From: Bifidobacterium miconis
GTDB taxonomy: Bacteria > Actinomycetota > Actinomycetes > Actinomycetales > Bifidobacteriaceae
Assembly (NCBI RefSeq): GCF_019331735.1
Contig: NZ_JAHBBH010000012.1
Coordinates: forward strand, 21,508-85,507
Length of the DNA stretch: 64,000 bases
Direction of reading: 5' to 3'
A program made the translations under genes and the position numbers. The notes beneath the pieces were generated by a model that worked only from the letters and a program-made list of their open reading frames with translations, was not told the DNA's origin and made no database searches. Of this stretch, positions 11,950 to 21,166 are shown one piece after another (within the stretch, counting starts at the first letter, position 1; each line of letters opens with the position of its first letter).

Positions 11950-14472
11950 TCAGGCAGGATGCCGATGGGCGGCCGCGAGCAGGGACAGCCCGGCAAGCAA
12001 CGCGATGCAGGCCACGGACAGCACGACGCCGAAATCGGATCCGGTGAAGGGCAATGGCTCCTCCGGCGTCTCTTCGACGGTTTCCACCGGCTCTTCCGGT
12101 TCCTCCGTCACGGTCACGACCTCCCCCTCGACGCCGAGCGCATGGGTGACGAGCACGTCGCCGTCCTTGGAGAACACGGTGGCACGCCAGTGCACGAGTC
12201 CGGCGGCCGACGAGCTGACCGCGGGGCTGGTCGCCGACCACACGGTCGACCGATCGCAGTCCACAAGGCCGAACGAGTCAGACGAATCGAGTCCGTTCTC
12301 GCCTGTCGCTTCGTCTCCCGTCACGGAACCGTCGGCGGCGTCTCCCGCAGCCTCGCCGACAGCATCATCGGCACCGTCCGCGGTGGCACCGTCCGCGCAC
12401 ACCGCGATCGGCTCGACCTTCGCCTCATCGAGCAGTTTGCCGTTCAGTCCGGGCAACTCGCCGTCCCCAATCGCCTCCCACGCGCTGAACGTCACGTACG
12501 CACCGTCCGGCAGCGCGCCGCGGATCGTCGCCACATCACGGAACGACTCCCCCACCGTCGCATGTTCGGGATCGACCTGCGTGTTCAGCACCAGCTCGTC
12601 GTCCTCCGGCTCATCCGGCGGCGTCTCCTCGTCCGGCGGGGGAGTCTCTTCCCCGGGCTCGTCCGGTGGCGTCTCCGGAGGCGTCTCGGGTTCTTCGGGA
12701 GGCGTGACTCGCGTGCGCTCCCACGCGTCGTCGTATGCGCTGGACGCGGCCGGCACCCGGTCATCGCCGGCAAAGCTCCATACGAACACGTACCAGCCGT
12801 GCGTTTCGGCCACGATATGCACCGGATCGCCGTGCGCGTCCGGCTGGCCGCCGCCCACGACGATGCGTCCGTTCACGGCCGGATAGTCCCACGTGCCGAT
12901 CAGACGATGATGCTCGTCCTCGGTCGGAACCTGCGTCCCGGACGGTCGCCAGTCGTCGTCCTTCGACGGATCGTCCGCATCGCCGGCCCACCATACGCTC
13001 ACCTGCGCATGGGTGCGGTCCGCACCCAATCCAAGCGCCGCGTCGCCTGTGAACGATCCATGGTCGTCGGGGAATCCGCCGATCGTGATCGTGTCGCTCA
13101 GCTCGTCGCCCACCGTCGCCCGGGACTCGGCGACGGTCGATTCGACGGCGATCTCAGGCCGGTTCACATTGGTTTCCGCCGGATCAAGGAACGGCGTGAC
13201 GATGTCATGCTCCAGATACTCGCGCATCGCGTCGCTTTGCTCGTCCCGTTCGATGGCCCACACCCACGTGCCGAACAGACCGTCGCCCGCGGCGCGGTAC
13301 GGTTCGTCGCCGCCGAATTCGGTCATCGCCCGCACGCGCACGGTCTGTCCGGAACCGGTGAACGTCGCCGTGCCATAGCCCGCCGGGGCATACCCGGACT
13401 CGCCGATCCGCTTGACGAACGCTTCTGCGCGCTCTCCCGCATCCGGCGCAAGATCGTCGTCCACGCGCGCGGCGGGAATGCCGTCGAAATACCAGCCGGT
13501 CGCGTTGACCGCCTCGCCGTCGAGCCATTGGCCGCGTTCGCCGTCGAGCAGCACGGTCACATCATCGTGCACGTAGTCGCCGGCTTCGACCGCGCCCTGC
13601 GCCGTCGTGGTGACGATCGTCGGCTCGAAATCCCTGCGCACGGCGAACCGGACCACATCGCCGCCGCGTGTGGTCGTCTCGTCGGACAGACTGATCAGGT
13701 CCTGAGCTCCCGGCATGTACTCCAGCGCAGGCACGTCGTAAGTCGGGGTCACGCTCACCTCGCCGACGGCCGTCGCGCGCCATGCGTGCGTTATCGGACC
13801 GTCTCCCGTGACTCCCGATATCGTCGCCTCGCCGTTGTCCACGAACACCGCCGGACCGTTCAGCGTGATCGTGTAGGAGATGCCGGCCACCGGCTCGTCG
13901 TAGCCGTTGACGATGCGCGCGATGACGTCGCCCTCACGTATGCCCTTGGCGTAGGTTTGTTCGACGACCGCCGAGGACACCGTGTTGCGCCCAGCCTCCT
14001 CCCACAGGCGTTCCATCCGCTCCTCGATGTGCGGGTATTTCTTCACCATCTCCGCGCGATGCGCCTGCCACCGTTCCTGGTTCACGTCGAAGTAATCGTG
14101 CACGAACATGCCGATCGAGGCGAACACGAGCCGTCCGGTGCCGACCGTCGTCGAATACCGGTCCATCAGCCAGGCGACTCTGCGCGCGGCGTCGCTGTCG
14201 TCGACGATCGTGGTGTCGGAGATCACATAGTCGACGTTTTCGCCGATTTCGCTGCAGTAGTAATAGTTGCCGTTCTTGTCGAGCGCGATTACGCCGACGG
14301 CCGTCGGCTTGCCGGTTTCCGGCGACGGATAGGTCATGTACATGCCGCTCGGCGAATCGTCGAGCGACTGTTCCGCCAGCGCCGTCCGGTTCGTCAGACC
14401 GAACGCGAGCATGGCCAGCACCGCCGCGACGATGATGCAGATCAGTTTGGGTGCCCCGTTGCGTACCGTCAT
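11950..14472 (-). CDS. LPXTG (LPFTG) cell-wall anchored surface protein
   Basis: 840-aa secreted protein. The signal peptide (VRNGAPKLICIIVAAVLAML) follows ATG 14472, which has GGGGAG 5 bases upstream. The C-terminus has LPFTG at residues 807-811, a hydrophobic segment and a short basic tail (AHRHPA), so sortase should attach it to peptidoglycan. The N-terminal ~150 residues (YYYCSEIGENVDYVI; RRVAWLMDRYSTT; SIGMFVHDYFDV) resemble a thioester adhesin domain, with a Cys but no obvious partner Gln. Several Ig-like modules follow, two of them sharing an 'ATVGD/ATVGE' opening and separated by a Pro/Glu linker of ~35 residues. A probable adhesin of unknown ligand. Confidence 0.85.
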   Translation of the reverse strand: MTVRNGAPKLICIIVAAVLAMLAFGLTNRTALAEQSLDDSPSGMYMTYPSPETGKPTAVGVIALDKNGNYYYCSEIGENVDYVISDTTIVDDSDAARRVAWLMDRYSTTVGTGRLVFASIGMFVHDYFDVNQERWQAHRAEMVKKYPHIEERMERLWEEAGRNTVSSAVVEQTYAKGIREGDVIARIVNGYDEPVAGISYTITLNGPAVFVDNGEATISGVTGDGPITHAWRATAVGEVSVTPTYDVPALEYMPGAQDLISLSDETTTRGGDVVRFAVRRDFEPTIVTTTAQGAVEAGDYVHDDVTVLLDGERGQWLDGEAVNATGWYFDGIPAARVDDDLAPDAGERAEAFVKRIGESGYAPAGYGTATFTGSGQTVRVRAMTEFGGDEPYRAAGDGLFGTWVWAIERDEQSDAMREYLEHDIVTPFLDPAETNVNRPEIAVESTVAESRATVGDELSDTITIGGFPDDHGSFTGDAALGLGADRTHAQVSVWWAGDADDPSKDDDWRPSGTQVPTEDEHHRLIGTWDYPAVNGRIVVGGGQPDAHGDPVHIVAETHGWYVFVWSFAGDDRVPAASSAYDDAWERTRVTPPEEPETPPETPPDEPGEETPPPDEETPPDEPEDDELVLNTQVDPEHATVGESFRDVATIRGALPDGAYVTFSAWEAIGDGELPGLNGKLLDEAKVEPIAVCADGATADGADDAVGEAAGDAADGSVTGDEATGENGLDSSDSFGLVDCDRSTVWSATSPAVSSSAAGLVHWRATVFSKDGDVLVTHALGVEGEVVTVTEEPEEPVETVEETPEEPLPFTGSDFGVVLSVACIALLAGLSLLAAAHRHPA

Positions 14473-14788
14473 GTCTCTCCCCTTTCCCGCCGGCTTCGCA
14501 TCCGCCGCCGGCATGCGATGTCGTGCGAATGACCCTACGTTGCCGGCCGTTCGCCGTCGCGTCCGCAGCCACGCGGACGCCGGTTCGAGTAGCATGCCAT
14601 AATCCCGCCGCCGACCGTCCGAATTCCGGACCATGTGGTCGAAAGGTCGCTTTGCCGGCGTGTTGTGGACAACTTTCGGCAAATTCACAGAAAAGTTATC
14701 CACATTTAACCGATTCAAGCTCAGAAACGGCGATTTTATGCACAAATTCGCTGTTCCACGTCACACGCACCACCCTAGAATGGGCCGT
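14473..14788. other. 316-bp divergent region with two DnaA boxes
   Basis: Gene-free region between the surface protein and glgE. It contains a perfect DnaA box TTATCCACA at 14696-14704 and an inverted actinobacterial-type box (TTGTCCACA on the minus strand) at 14664-14672, in an AT-richer stretch. It also holds both promoters. Confidence 0.6.
14776..14781 (+). promoter_or_regulatory. Candidate -10 element of glgE (leaderless start)
   Basis: TAGAAT ends 7 bases before ATG 14789 and no Shine-Dalgarno is seen between. Transcription would then begin at or next to the start codon. No convincing -35. Confidence 0.4.
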
Positions 14789-17056
14789 ATGGAAAATGCA
14801 CAGACTAGCGCTGAAGTTGAGCGCACCAGCAGCACCTCCACGACCTCCGCCCCCGCGACGAAGAAGTCTGACTCCGCCGAGAAGGCAGCCAAAACCACCC
14901 GCACCCGCAAGACGACCGCAGGCAAGACCACGCGCACCCGCAAGGCGGCGGCCAAGCTTCCCTCCACCACGGCGGTCGGCGAAATGCCGGCGCAGACCCT
15001 GCCCGTCACCGAGCCCGGCCAGTTCGGCCGCGTCAACGTGCTGGACATCACCCCGGGCGAGGAGCGCGGCATCTATCCGGCCCGCGTCGAGCTCGGAGAG
15101 CCGTTCAAGGTCACGGCCCAGGTCTTCATCGAAGGCCGCACCAAGGTCGGCGCCACTCTGATCGTGCGCAACCCGCGCGGCAAGGAGATGGAACGCGTGC
15201 CGATGACCTGCGTGAACAAGGGCCTCGACCGTTGGTCCGCCGAACTCAAGTGCGGCGAACGTTCCGACGTCAAACCGTGGGATCCCGAATTCGCGGCCGT
15301 CAAGCGTCAGCTCGGCGAGTGGACGGTCACCGTCGAGGGCTGGGAGGACACGTACGCCTCGTGGCTGCACGACGCGCGTATCAAGGTCAAGGTCAACGAC
15401 GACGTGGAGAACGCGCTGGATTCCGGCGCCGAACTGCTCGCCCGCTGGGCCGTCGACAAGGATGCGAAGCTGAACGCGGAGGAGCGCAAGACGCTCAAGG
15501 AGGCCGCCAAGACGGCCGCCGACCGCACGCTCAGCCCCGAGGAGCGCCTTGCCGCCGCCGACAACGCCGCCATCGAGGCGCTGCACGAGACCAACCCGCT
15601 GCGTGACGGCATTTCGCCGAGCGAACCGCAGCGCTTCAAGGTCGAGCGTCCGACCTCCAGCTTCGCCGCATGGTATCAGTTCTTCCCGCGTTCCGAGGGC
15701 GCGTACGTCGATCAGGCGACCGGCAAGATCGTGCAGGGCACGCTCAAGACGGCCGTGTCCGGTCTTGAACGCGCGAAGGCCGAGGGCTTCGACGTCGTGT
15801 ACCTGCCGCCGATCTTCCCGATCGGCGTGACGAACCGCAAGGGCCGCAACAACTCGCTCGTCGCAGGCCCTGACGATCCAGGCTCGCCGTTCGGCATCGG
15901 CTCGTCGTTCGGCGGCCACGACACCGTCGACCCGCTGCTCGGCACGATGGACGACTTCAAGGCGCTCGTCGCCAAGGCGCACGAGCTGGGCCTCGAAATC
16001 GCGCTCGACTTCGCGCTGCAGTGCTCGCCCGACCACCCGTGGGTCAAGGCGCATCCGAACTGGTTCCGCACCAAGCCGGACGGCACGATCGCGTTCGCCG
16101 AGAACCCGCCGAAGAAGTATCAGGACATCTATCCGATCGACTTCAACGCCGACATGCCCGGCATCGAGAAGGAAGTCGAGCGGATCATGAACCTGTGGAT
16201 CGAGGCGGGAGTCACGATCTTCCGCGTCGACAACCCGCACACCAAGCCGGTGCGCTTCTGGCAGGACGTGATCGCGGCCGTGACCAAGAAGCATCCGGAG
16301 GTGCTGTTCCTCGCCGAGGCGTTCACCCGCCCGGGCATGATGCGCGCGCTCAGCTACGTGGGCTTCACGCAGTCGCACTGCTACTTCCCGTGGCGCAACA
16401 CCAAGGAGGAGCTGTCCGAGTACCTGCTCGAGACGAACGGCGACGACGGCTACTACCAGCACAACACGTTCTGGCCGACCACGCCGGACATCCTCACCGC
16501 CTACATCCGCGACAACGGCATCGCCGGCCACGCGGTGCGCGCGGTACTCGCCGCCATGGGCTCCCCGAGCTGGGGCATCTACAACGGCTACGAGCTCATC
16601 GAGAACAAGCAGCGCCCGGGATTCGAGGAGCAGATCGACAACGAGAAGTACGAGGTCAAGGTCCGTGACTGGGCCAAGGCCGACAAGTACGGCATCGCCG
16701 AGCTGCTCACGTCCCTGAACCGCATCCGTCGCGAGCACAAGGCCGCGTTCGGCTACCACAATCTGAGCCTGCTGCGCACGCACGACGAGAACATCCTCGC
16801 GTTCGCACGCCACACGCCGGCCGAGCTGACCGGCACCGGCAAGGCCGAGACGCTGATCGTCGTTGTGAACCTCGACGGTCACAACGCGCATCAGGACGAG
16901 GTGCACTTCGAAATGACCGACTTCGACGTCGATCCGGCAAAAGGCGCGCATCTGCGCGACGAGCTGACCGGCCGCGAGTTCGACTGGAAGTGGGACAACT
17001 TCGTCTCGCTGGCCCCGTGGGCCGACGTGGCGCACATCTTCACCGTCGTGCGCTAG
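14789..17056 (+). CDS. glgE: Alpha-1,4-glucan:maltose-1-phosphate maltosyltransferase GlgE
   Basis: GH13_3 enzyme extending alpha-1,4-glucan from maltose 1-phosphate. 755 aa. It has an N-terminal beta-sandwich (FGRVNVLDITPGEERGIYPA), a helical dimerisation insert, and a TIM barrel with probable nucleophile Asp481 (FRVDNPHTKP) and acid/base Glu510 (LFLAEAFTRP), as expected for the family. Residues ~12-55 are a Lys/Thr/Arg/Ala-rich, histone-like extension (repeated KTTRTRK) not needed for catalysis and unusual for GlgE. Start: ATG 14789 beside a possible -10; ATG 14780 is an alternative. The usual partners treS/mak and glgB are not adjacent. Confidence 0.92.
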   Translation: MENAQTSAEVERTSSTSTTSAPATKKSDSAEKAAKTTRTRKTTAGKTTRTRKAAAKLPSTTAVGEMPAQTLPVTEPGQFGRVNVLDITPGEERGIYPARVELGEPFKVTAQVFIEGRTKVGATLIVRNPRGKEMERVPMTCVNKGLDRWSAELKCGERSDVKPWDPEFAAVKRQLGEWTVTVEGWEDTYASWLHDARIKVKVNDDVENALDSGAELLARWAVDKDAKLNAEERKTLKEAAKTAADRTLSPEERLAAADNAAIEALHETNPLRDGISPSEPQRFKVERPTSSFAAWYQFFPRSEGAYVDQATGKIVQGTLKTAVSGLERAKAEGFDVVYLPPIFPIGVTNRKGRNNSLVAGPDDPGSPFGIGSSFGGHDTVDPLLGTMDDFKALVAKAHELGLEIALDFALQCSPDHPWVKAHPNWFRTKPDGTIAFAENPPKKYQDIYPIDFNADMPGIEKEVERIMNLWIEAGVTIFRVDNPHTKPVRFWQDVIAAVTKKHPEVLFLAEAFTRPGMMRALSYVGFTQSHCYFPWRNTKEELSEYLLETNGDDGYYQHNTFWPTTPDILTAYIRDNGIAGHAVRAVLAAMGSPSWGIYNGYELIENKQRPGFEEQIDNEKYEVKVRDWAKADKYGIAELLTSLNRIRREHKAAFGYHNLSLLRTHDENILAFARHTPAELTGTGKAETLIVVVNLDGHNAHQDEVHFEMTDFDVDPAKGAHLRDELTGREFDWKWDNFVSLAPWADVAHIFTVVR

Positions 17057-17090
17057 CCGGTTTCATCAAGCGGCATACCCCGGCAACATG

Positions 17091-17122
17091 AAAGGGCTTC
17101 CTGCAGATGCAGGAAGCCCTTT
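17091..17122 (+). terminator. glgE terminator
   Basis: Perfect stem AAAGGGCTTCCTGC / GCAGGAAGCCCTTT around AGAT, followed by T. Confidence 0.85.
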
Positions 17123-17209
17123 TCCGTCTCTTCGGCTCCTTCCGCCACGCCCGGCCAGTCGCCTCCCCCTCCAACCGATACACTGGAATCACCGAGGAAA
17201 GGACCTCCC

Positions 17210-17539
17210 ATGAAGCATAAGAAAACCATCCTGGCACTGGCATCGGCGGCAGTGCTGATCATCTGGGCGATCTGCGTCTCCACTTTTTTTCATGCCCCGC
17301 ACACTCCCTCTCTGCCGGAGGGATACGTGAACGACGTGGTCTCATCCAAGGGCATCGACAACGTATCGTGGGACGATTTCAGCCAGTATCCGCATCAGGA
17401 CGTGGGTAGCGGCAACTACGTTTATCGATACGACCTGCCCGACGACACCCACCTGCTCATCAGCGGTCCGAATCTTGACGATCCGCCCATGTCCGTCACT
17501 TTCATCGGCACGGACGGCACCGAAATCAAGCTGAAATGA
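17210..17539 (+). CDS. Small secreted or membrane-anchored protein, unknown function
   Basis: 109 aa. ATG 17210 is preceded by GAGGAAAGGA. Basic start (KHKK), one hydrophobic segment at residues ~6-27 (signal peptide or anchor), then a ~80-residue polar domain (YVYRYDLPDDTHLLISGPN; MSVTFIGTDGTEIKL) that reads as a small beta-rich fold. No Cys lipobox. I do not recognise a family. Confidence 0.7.
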   Translation: MKHKKTILALASAAVLIIWAICVSTFFHAPHTPSLPEGYVNDVVSSKGIDNVSWDDFSQYPHQDVGSGNYVYRYDLPDDTHLLISGPNLDDPPMSVTFIGTDGTEIKLK

Positions 17540-17611
17540 CTCGCGCCGCATCCAGCAAACGCGGTATTGTGGTGCATGTCAATATAACTGTCGATTCTCA
17601 AGGAGAACAAC

Positions 17612-18106
17612 ATGGCAGAAACCTTCAACGTCGTGGTCGAGATTCCGCGCGGTTCCAAGAACAAGTACGAAGTGGATCAGGAGACCGGCCGCGTCTTCCT
17701 CGACCGCGAGCTGTTCACCGCGATGGGCTACCCGGATGACTACGGCTACATCGAGGGCACGCTGGGCGAGGACGGCGATCCGCTGGACGCGCTCGTGATG
17801 GTCAAGAACTCCGTGTTCCCGGGCTGCGTCATCGAGTGCCGCGCCGTCGGCCTGTACCACATGGAGGACGAAGAGGGCGGCGACGACAAGGTGCTGTGCG
17901 TGCCGGCCGACGTCCGCTACGACGGCATCAAGGACGTCAAGGACGTCAACGAGTACCACCTCGCCGAGATCAAGCACTTCTTCGAGCAGTACAAGGCTCT
18001 CGAGCCGGGCAAGGAAGTCAAGCCGGGCGACTACTGGACCGGTGCGGACGTGGCCGAAAAGGAAATCAAGGAAGCGCGCGAGCGTCTCGCCGCTTCGCAG
18101 AAGTGA
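17612..18106 (+). CDS. ppa: Inorganic pyrophosphatase
   Basis: Hydrolyses pyrophosphate released by biosynthesis. 164 aa, family I soluble enzyme: VVEIPRGSKNKYE, the signature DGDPLDALV with metal-binding Asp residues, then DVNEYHLAEIKHFFEQYK. AAGGAG lies 6 bases before ATG 17612. Monocistronic, with a strong terminator after it. Confidence 0.97.
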   Translation: MAETFNVVVEIPRGSKNKYEVDQETGRVFLDRELFTAMGYPDDYGYIEGTLGEDGDPLDALVMVKNSVFPGCVIECRAVGLYHMEDEEGGDDKVLCVPADVRYDGIKDVKDVNEYHLAEIKHFFEQYKALEPGKEVKPGDYWTGADVAEKEIKEARERLAASQK

Positions 18107-18156
18107 GCCGCGACTCGATGAATCGCCGTCCGGCGGTTCGCCGATAGCATTCAGGG

Positions 18157-18189
18157 GATTCTTCCGTAGCACGGAAGAATCCTTTTTTT
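18157..18189 (+). terminator. ppa terminator
   Basis: 12-bp perfect stem GGATTCTTCCGT / ACGGAAGAATCC, 3-base loop, followed by T7. Confidence 0.95.
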
Positions 18190-18264
18190 ATTGCCTTCAG
18201 TCTGTCATCTGAACAACATGTGAAGAGCCCGTCATCCGCAAGGCGACCCGCGTACAATAATCGG

Positions 18265-18282
18265 ATGTATATCGATACATAT
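18265..18282. promoter_or_regulatory. LacI-type operator candidate before GH2 gene
   Basis: ATGTATATCGATACATAT. The right half CGATACATAT is identical to sites before the GH27 (39897) and GH78 (43724) genes; the left half is weaker. It lies 18 bases before ATG 18301, where bound repressor would block transcription or initiation. Confidence 0.55.
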
Positions 18283-18300
18283 AACGAAGGGGTTCATTCA

Positions 18301-21090
18301 ATGACGCACATCATTCCGCTCGCGCAGACCGAAACCAGCCGTTATCGGGTTCATGACGCGGGAAAAACCGCGACGCTCAACCACGGGCCGGAACGCACGG
18401 TCGTCGACCTCGCCGACCTCGGCTGGCGATTCACCTGCGGGCACGGCAACGACGACATCCTTGAACCATCCATCGCCGCCGCACCTGACTGCGACGATTC
18501 GGACGCGGCCGGCTGGGAGCCCGTCACCCTCCCCCACACCTGGAACGCACTCGATACCAACGACGGCGTGCGCGGCAACATGAACCGCACGGTCGGCTGG
18601 TATCGCGCGCATCTACACGTCATTGCCGCCACCACGGACGCTGGCCGGGCCACCGTCATCAAGCCCACAACGATCGCCGCCTCCCCTGACCGCCGCACAT
18701 ATCTCGAGTTCGACGGCGTGAACTCAATCACCTCGCTGTACGTGAACGGCCGCGCGCTCGCCCCGCTCGGCTCCGATCCGCAGGACACGACCCGCGACAC
18801 CGGAGACCCGGCACACCTCGGCGGCTACGCGATGTTCCGCTTCGACCTGACCGACGTGCTGCACGAGGGCGACAACGTGATCGCCGTGCGCGTCGACAAC
18901 CGCCGCGACCTGCGCGTCGCCCCGCTGTTCGCCGACTTCAACTTCTACGGCGGCATCTATCGCCCGGCGAGACTCATCCAGACCGCCGACGTGCATCTCG
19001 CGCTCGACGACCACGGCGCGTCCGGACTGCGCGTCGTCACGCCGAACGCGGGTCGCAGCGAGTCGATCGAACGGCCCGAGCACCTCGGCCTGACCGAAGT
19101 CCATGCGAACGTCGTCAATGATTCCGACCGATTGCGTCGCATGCTCGTGGCCACGTCCATCGTTGACCGGGACGGACGCATCGTGGCCGGCGACACGACG
19201 AACGTCGAAATCGCACCGCACGCAAGCACGCCCGTCGATCGTGCGGTCGAGATCGTGAATCCCCACCTGTGGGAGCCGATCGACTACTCGCACAACGCCG
19301 ACAACAGCGACATCGCCTACCAGTACAACGTTCGCATGACGCTCATCGATGCGGACGCCGCACCCCACCCCAGCGCAGCCGACACCGGCACGACCGACAC
19401 GCCCACGCTCGACTCGGTCAGCGAGAAGGTCGGCTACCGCTGGTTCCACGTGAGTCAGAACGACGGGTTCTTCATCAACGGCCGGTCGCACCCGCTGCGC
19501 GGCGTCACGCGGCATCAGGACCGCGAGGGGCTCGGCAACGCGCTGCACGACGCGCAACATCTCGAGGATTTCACGCTCATACTCGAGATGGGCGTGAACT
19601 ACCTGCGCCTCGCGCACTACCCGCACGCGAACTACTTCTACGACCTGTGCGACGCGAATGGCGTGATCGTGTGGGCGGAGATCCCGTTCATCGACTGGGT
19701 GGGCGAGGACGAGCGCTTCGCGGACGTGACCAAGGAGCAGCTGGTCGAACTGATCCGCCAGCAGGGCAACCGCCCGTCGATCTGCTTCTGGGGACTGCAG
19801 AACGAGGTCGGCAACCACAACACCGCGAACCAGTGGATCGCGATGCCGCAGCTGTCGCGCGAATTGAACGATCTCGCGCACGCGGAGGACGCGACCCGCT
19901 ACACCACGCAGGCCGCCGATCAGGACGAGACCGCCAGCGAGCGCGACGACTGGGCGAGCGACATCATCTCGTGGAACATGTATCCCGGCTGGTATTCGCA
20001 GCCCGGTTTCGGCGCGCTCATCGAGCAGAAGCGTTCGATCGAACGCCGCCCGCTGGGCCTGTCGGAGTACGGCACGGGCGCGAGCGTCGACCAGCACGAG
20101 CTGCATCCGAACGCGCATAAGACGCGTCCGAACAGCTACTGGCAGCCCGAGGAATACCAGTCACTGCAGCACGAGGAGGCGCTGGCGTACATCAACACAC
20201 ACAACTGGCTGTGGTCGACGTCGCTGTGGAACATGTTCGATTTCGGCGTAGATCACCGGCCGAGCGAGGCGGGACGGTTCGAAATCAACAACAAGGGTCT
20301 TGTGACGTGGAACCGGCGGGTGAAGAAGGACGCGTTCTACCTGCACAAGGCGAACTGGAACCGGCTCGATCCGTTCGTGTACATCGCGTCGCGGCGGTAC
20401 ACGGCGCGCGCGGAGGGACCGAGCACGGTGCGCGTGTATTCGAATCTCGACCGCGTGTGGCTGCGCGTCGCGCATGACGGCGGCGCGCAGGTCGCGTACG
20501 ATGCGGTCGCGCAGGGCAACGGCGTGTTCACCGTGGACGGGCTGCTGGACGAGCCGGGCACGTACACGATCTGGGCGTACGGCGCGTACGACGACGGCAC
20601 TGCCGTCACGACCGGCGCGCACGATGCAGCCGGCGCAACTGACACGCACGATGACGCAGCCGGTGCGCCCGACGACGCGACGGTCTGGGCCGATCAGGTG
20701 ATCTGGACGCGGCTGGCGGACGACGATCGCGTGAACGGCGGGCAGTCGGCCAAGACGCTGATCGACGCGGCCGACAGCGGTGCCGTCGACGGCGACGCGG
20801 CCGGCGCCGACGGCCGTGCGCGCGTCACCGGCACGGTGATCCCGTGGTCGCTGTGGGCCCGCCCGGACAGCGGTTTCGCGCTCGACCGCGAGAACCGCCG
20901 CATGATCGCCGAGCGTCCGCTGCACGACATCACGCCCGAACAGTGGCGCGCCGCATTCTCCTTCAACGGCTCCGGCACGATCGACTTCTACGCGACGCTG
21001 CCGACCGGCCTGACCCCGGCCGACAAGGCCGTCGTCACCGCGCCGGACGGCACGCAGACCGTGTTCACCGTCGAAGAACACGCCGACTGA
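18301..21090 (+). CDS. GH2 glycoside hydrolase (beta-galactosidase-like)
   Basis: 929-aa exo-acting hydrolase of family GH2, intracellular (no signal peptide). Order: jelly-roll sugar-binding domain (LPHTWNALD; FYGGIYRPARL), Ig-like domain, TIM barrel with LRGVTRHQDREG, acid/base Glu502 (GLQNEVG) and nucleophile Glu589 (GLSEYGTG), then two C-terminal beta domains. Ala/Asp/Thr-rich low-complexity stretches occur at ~775-795 and ~815-835. Substrate could be a beta-galactoside or another beta-linked sugar; the family also contains beta-glucuronidases and arabinosidases. ATG 18301 is chosen (GAAGGGG upstream). A DUF2264 gene follows after 76 bp, probably co-transcribed. Confidence 0.88.
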   Translation: MTHIIPLAQTETSRYRVHDAGKTATLNHGPERTVVDLADLGWRFTCGHGNDDILEPSIAAAPDCDDSDAAGWEPVTLPHTWNALDTNDGVRGNMNRTVGWYRAHLHVIAATTDAGRATVIKPTTIAASPDRRTYLEFDGVNSITSLYVNGRALAPLGSDPQDTTRDTGDPAHLGGYAMFRFDLTDVLHEGDNVIAVRVDNRRDLRVAPLFADFNFYGGIYRPARLIQTADVHLALDDHGASGLRVVTPNAGRSESIERPEHLGLTEVHANVVNDSDRLRRMLVATSIVDRDGRIVAGDTTNVEIAPHASTPVDRAVEIVNPHLWEPIDYSHNADNSDIAYQYNVRMTLIDADAAPHPSAADTGTTDTPTLDSVSEKVGYRWFHVSQNDGFFINGRSHPLRGVTRHQDREGLGNALHDAQHLEDFTLILEMGVNYLRLAHYPHANYFYDLCDANGVIVWAEIPFIDWVGEDERFADVTKEQLVELIRQQGNRPSICFWGLQNEVGNHNTANQWIAMPQLSRELNDLAHAEDATRYTTQAADQDETASERDDWASDIISWNMYPGWYSQPGFGALIEQKRSIERRPLGLSEYGTGASVDQHELHPNAHKTRPNSYWQPEEYQSLQHEEALAYINTHNWLWSTSLWNMFDFGVDHRPSEAGRFEINNKGLVTWNRRVKKDAFYLHKANWNRLDPFVYIASRRYTARAEGPSTVRVYSNLDRVWLRVAHDGGAQVAYDAVAQGNGVFTVDGLLDEPGTYTIWAYGAYDDGTAVTTGAHDAAGATDTHDDAAGAPDDATVWADQVIWTRLADDDRVNGGQSAKTLIDAADSGAVDGDAAGADGRARVTGTVIPWSLWARPDSGFALDRENRRMIAERPLHDITPEQWRAAFSFNGSGTIDFYATLPTGLTPADKAVVTAPDGTQTVFTVEEHAD

Positions 21091-21166
21091 ACACGCCGAC
21101 TGAACGCGGACCGCAGCTCCCATCCACATCATCCGCAACACCATCATCCAGAAATCAGGCATACCA

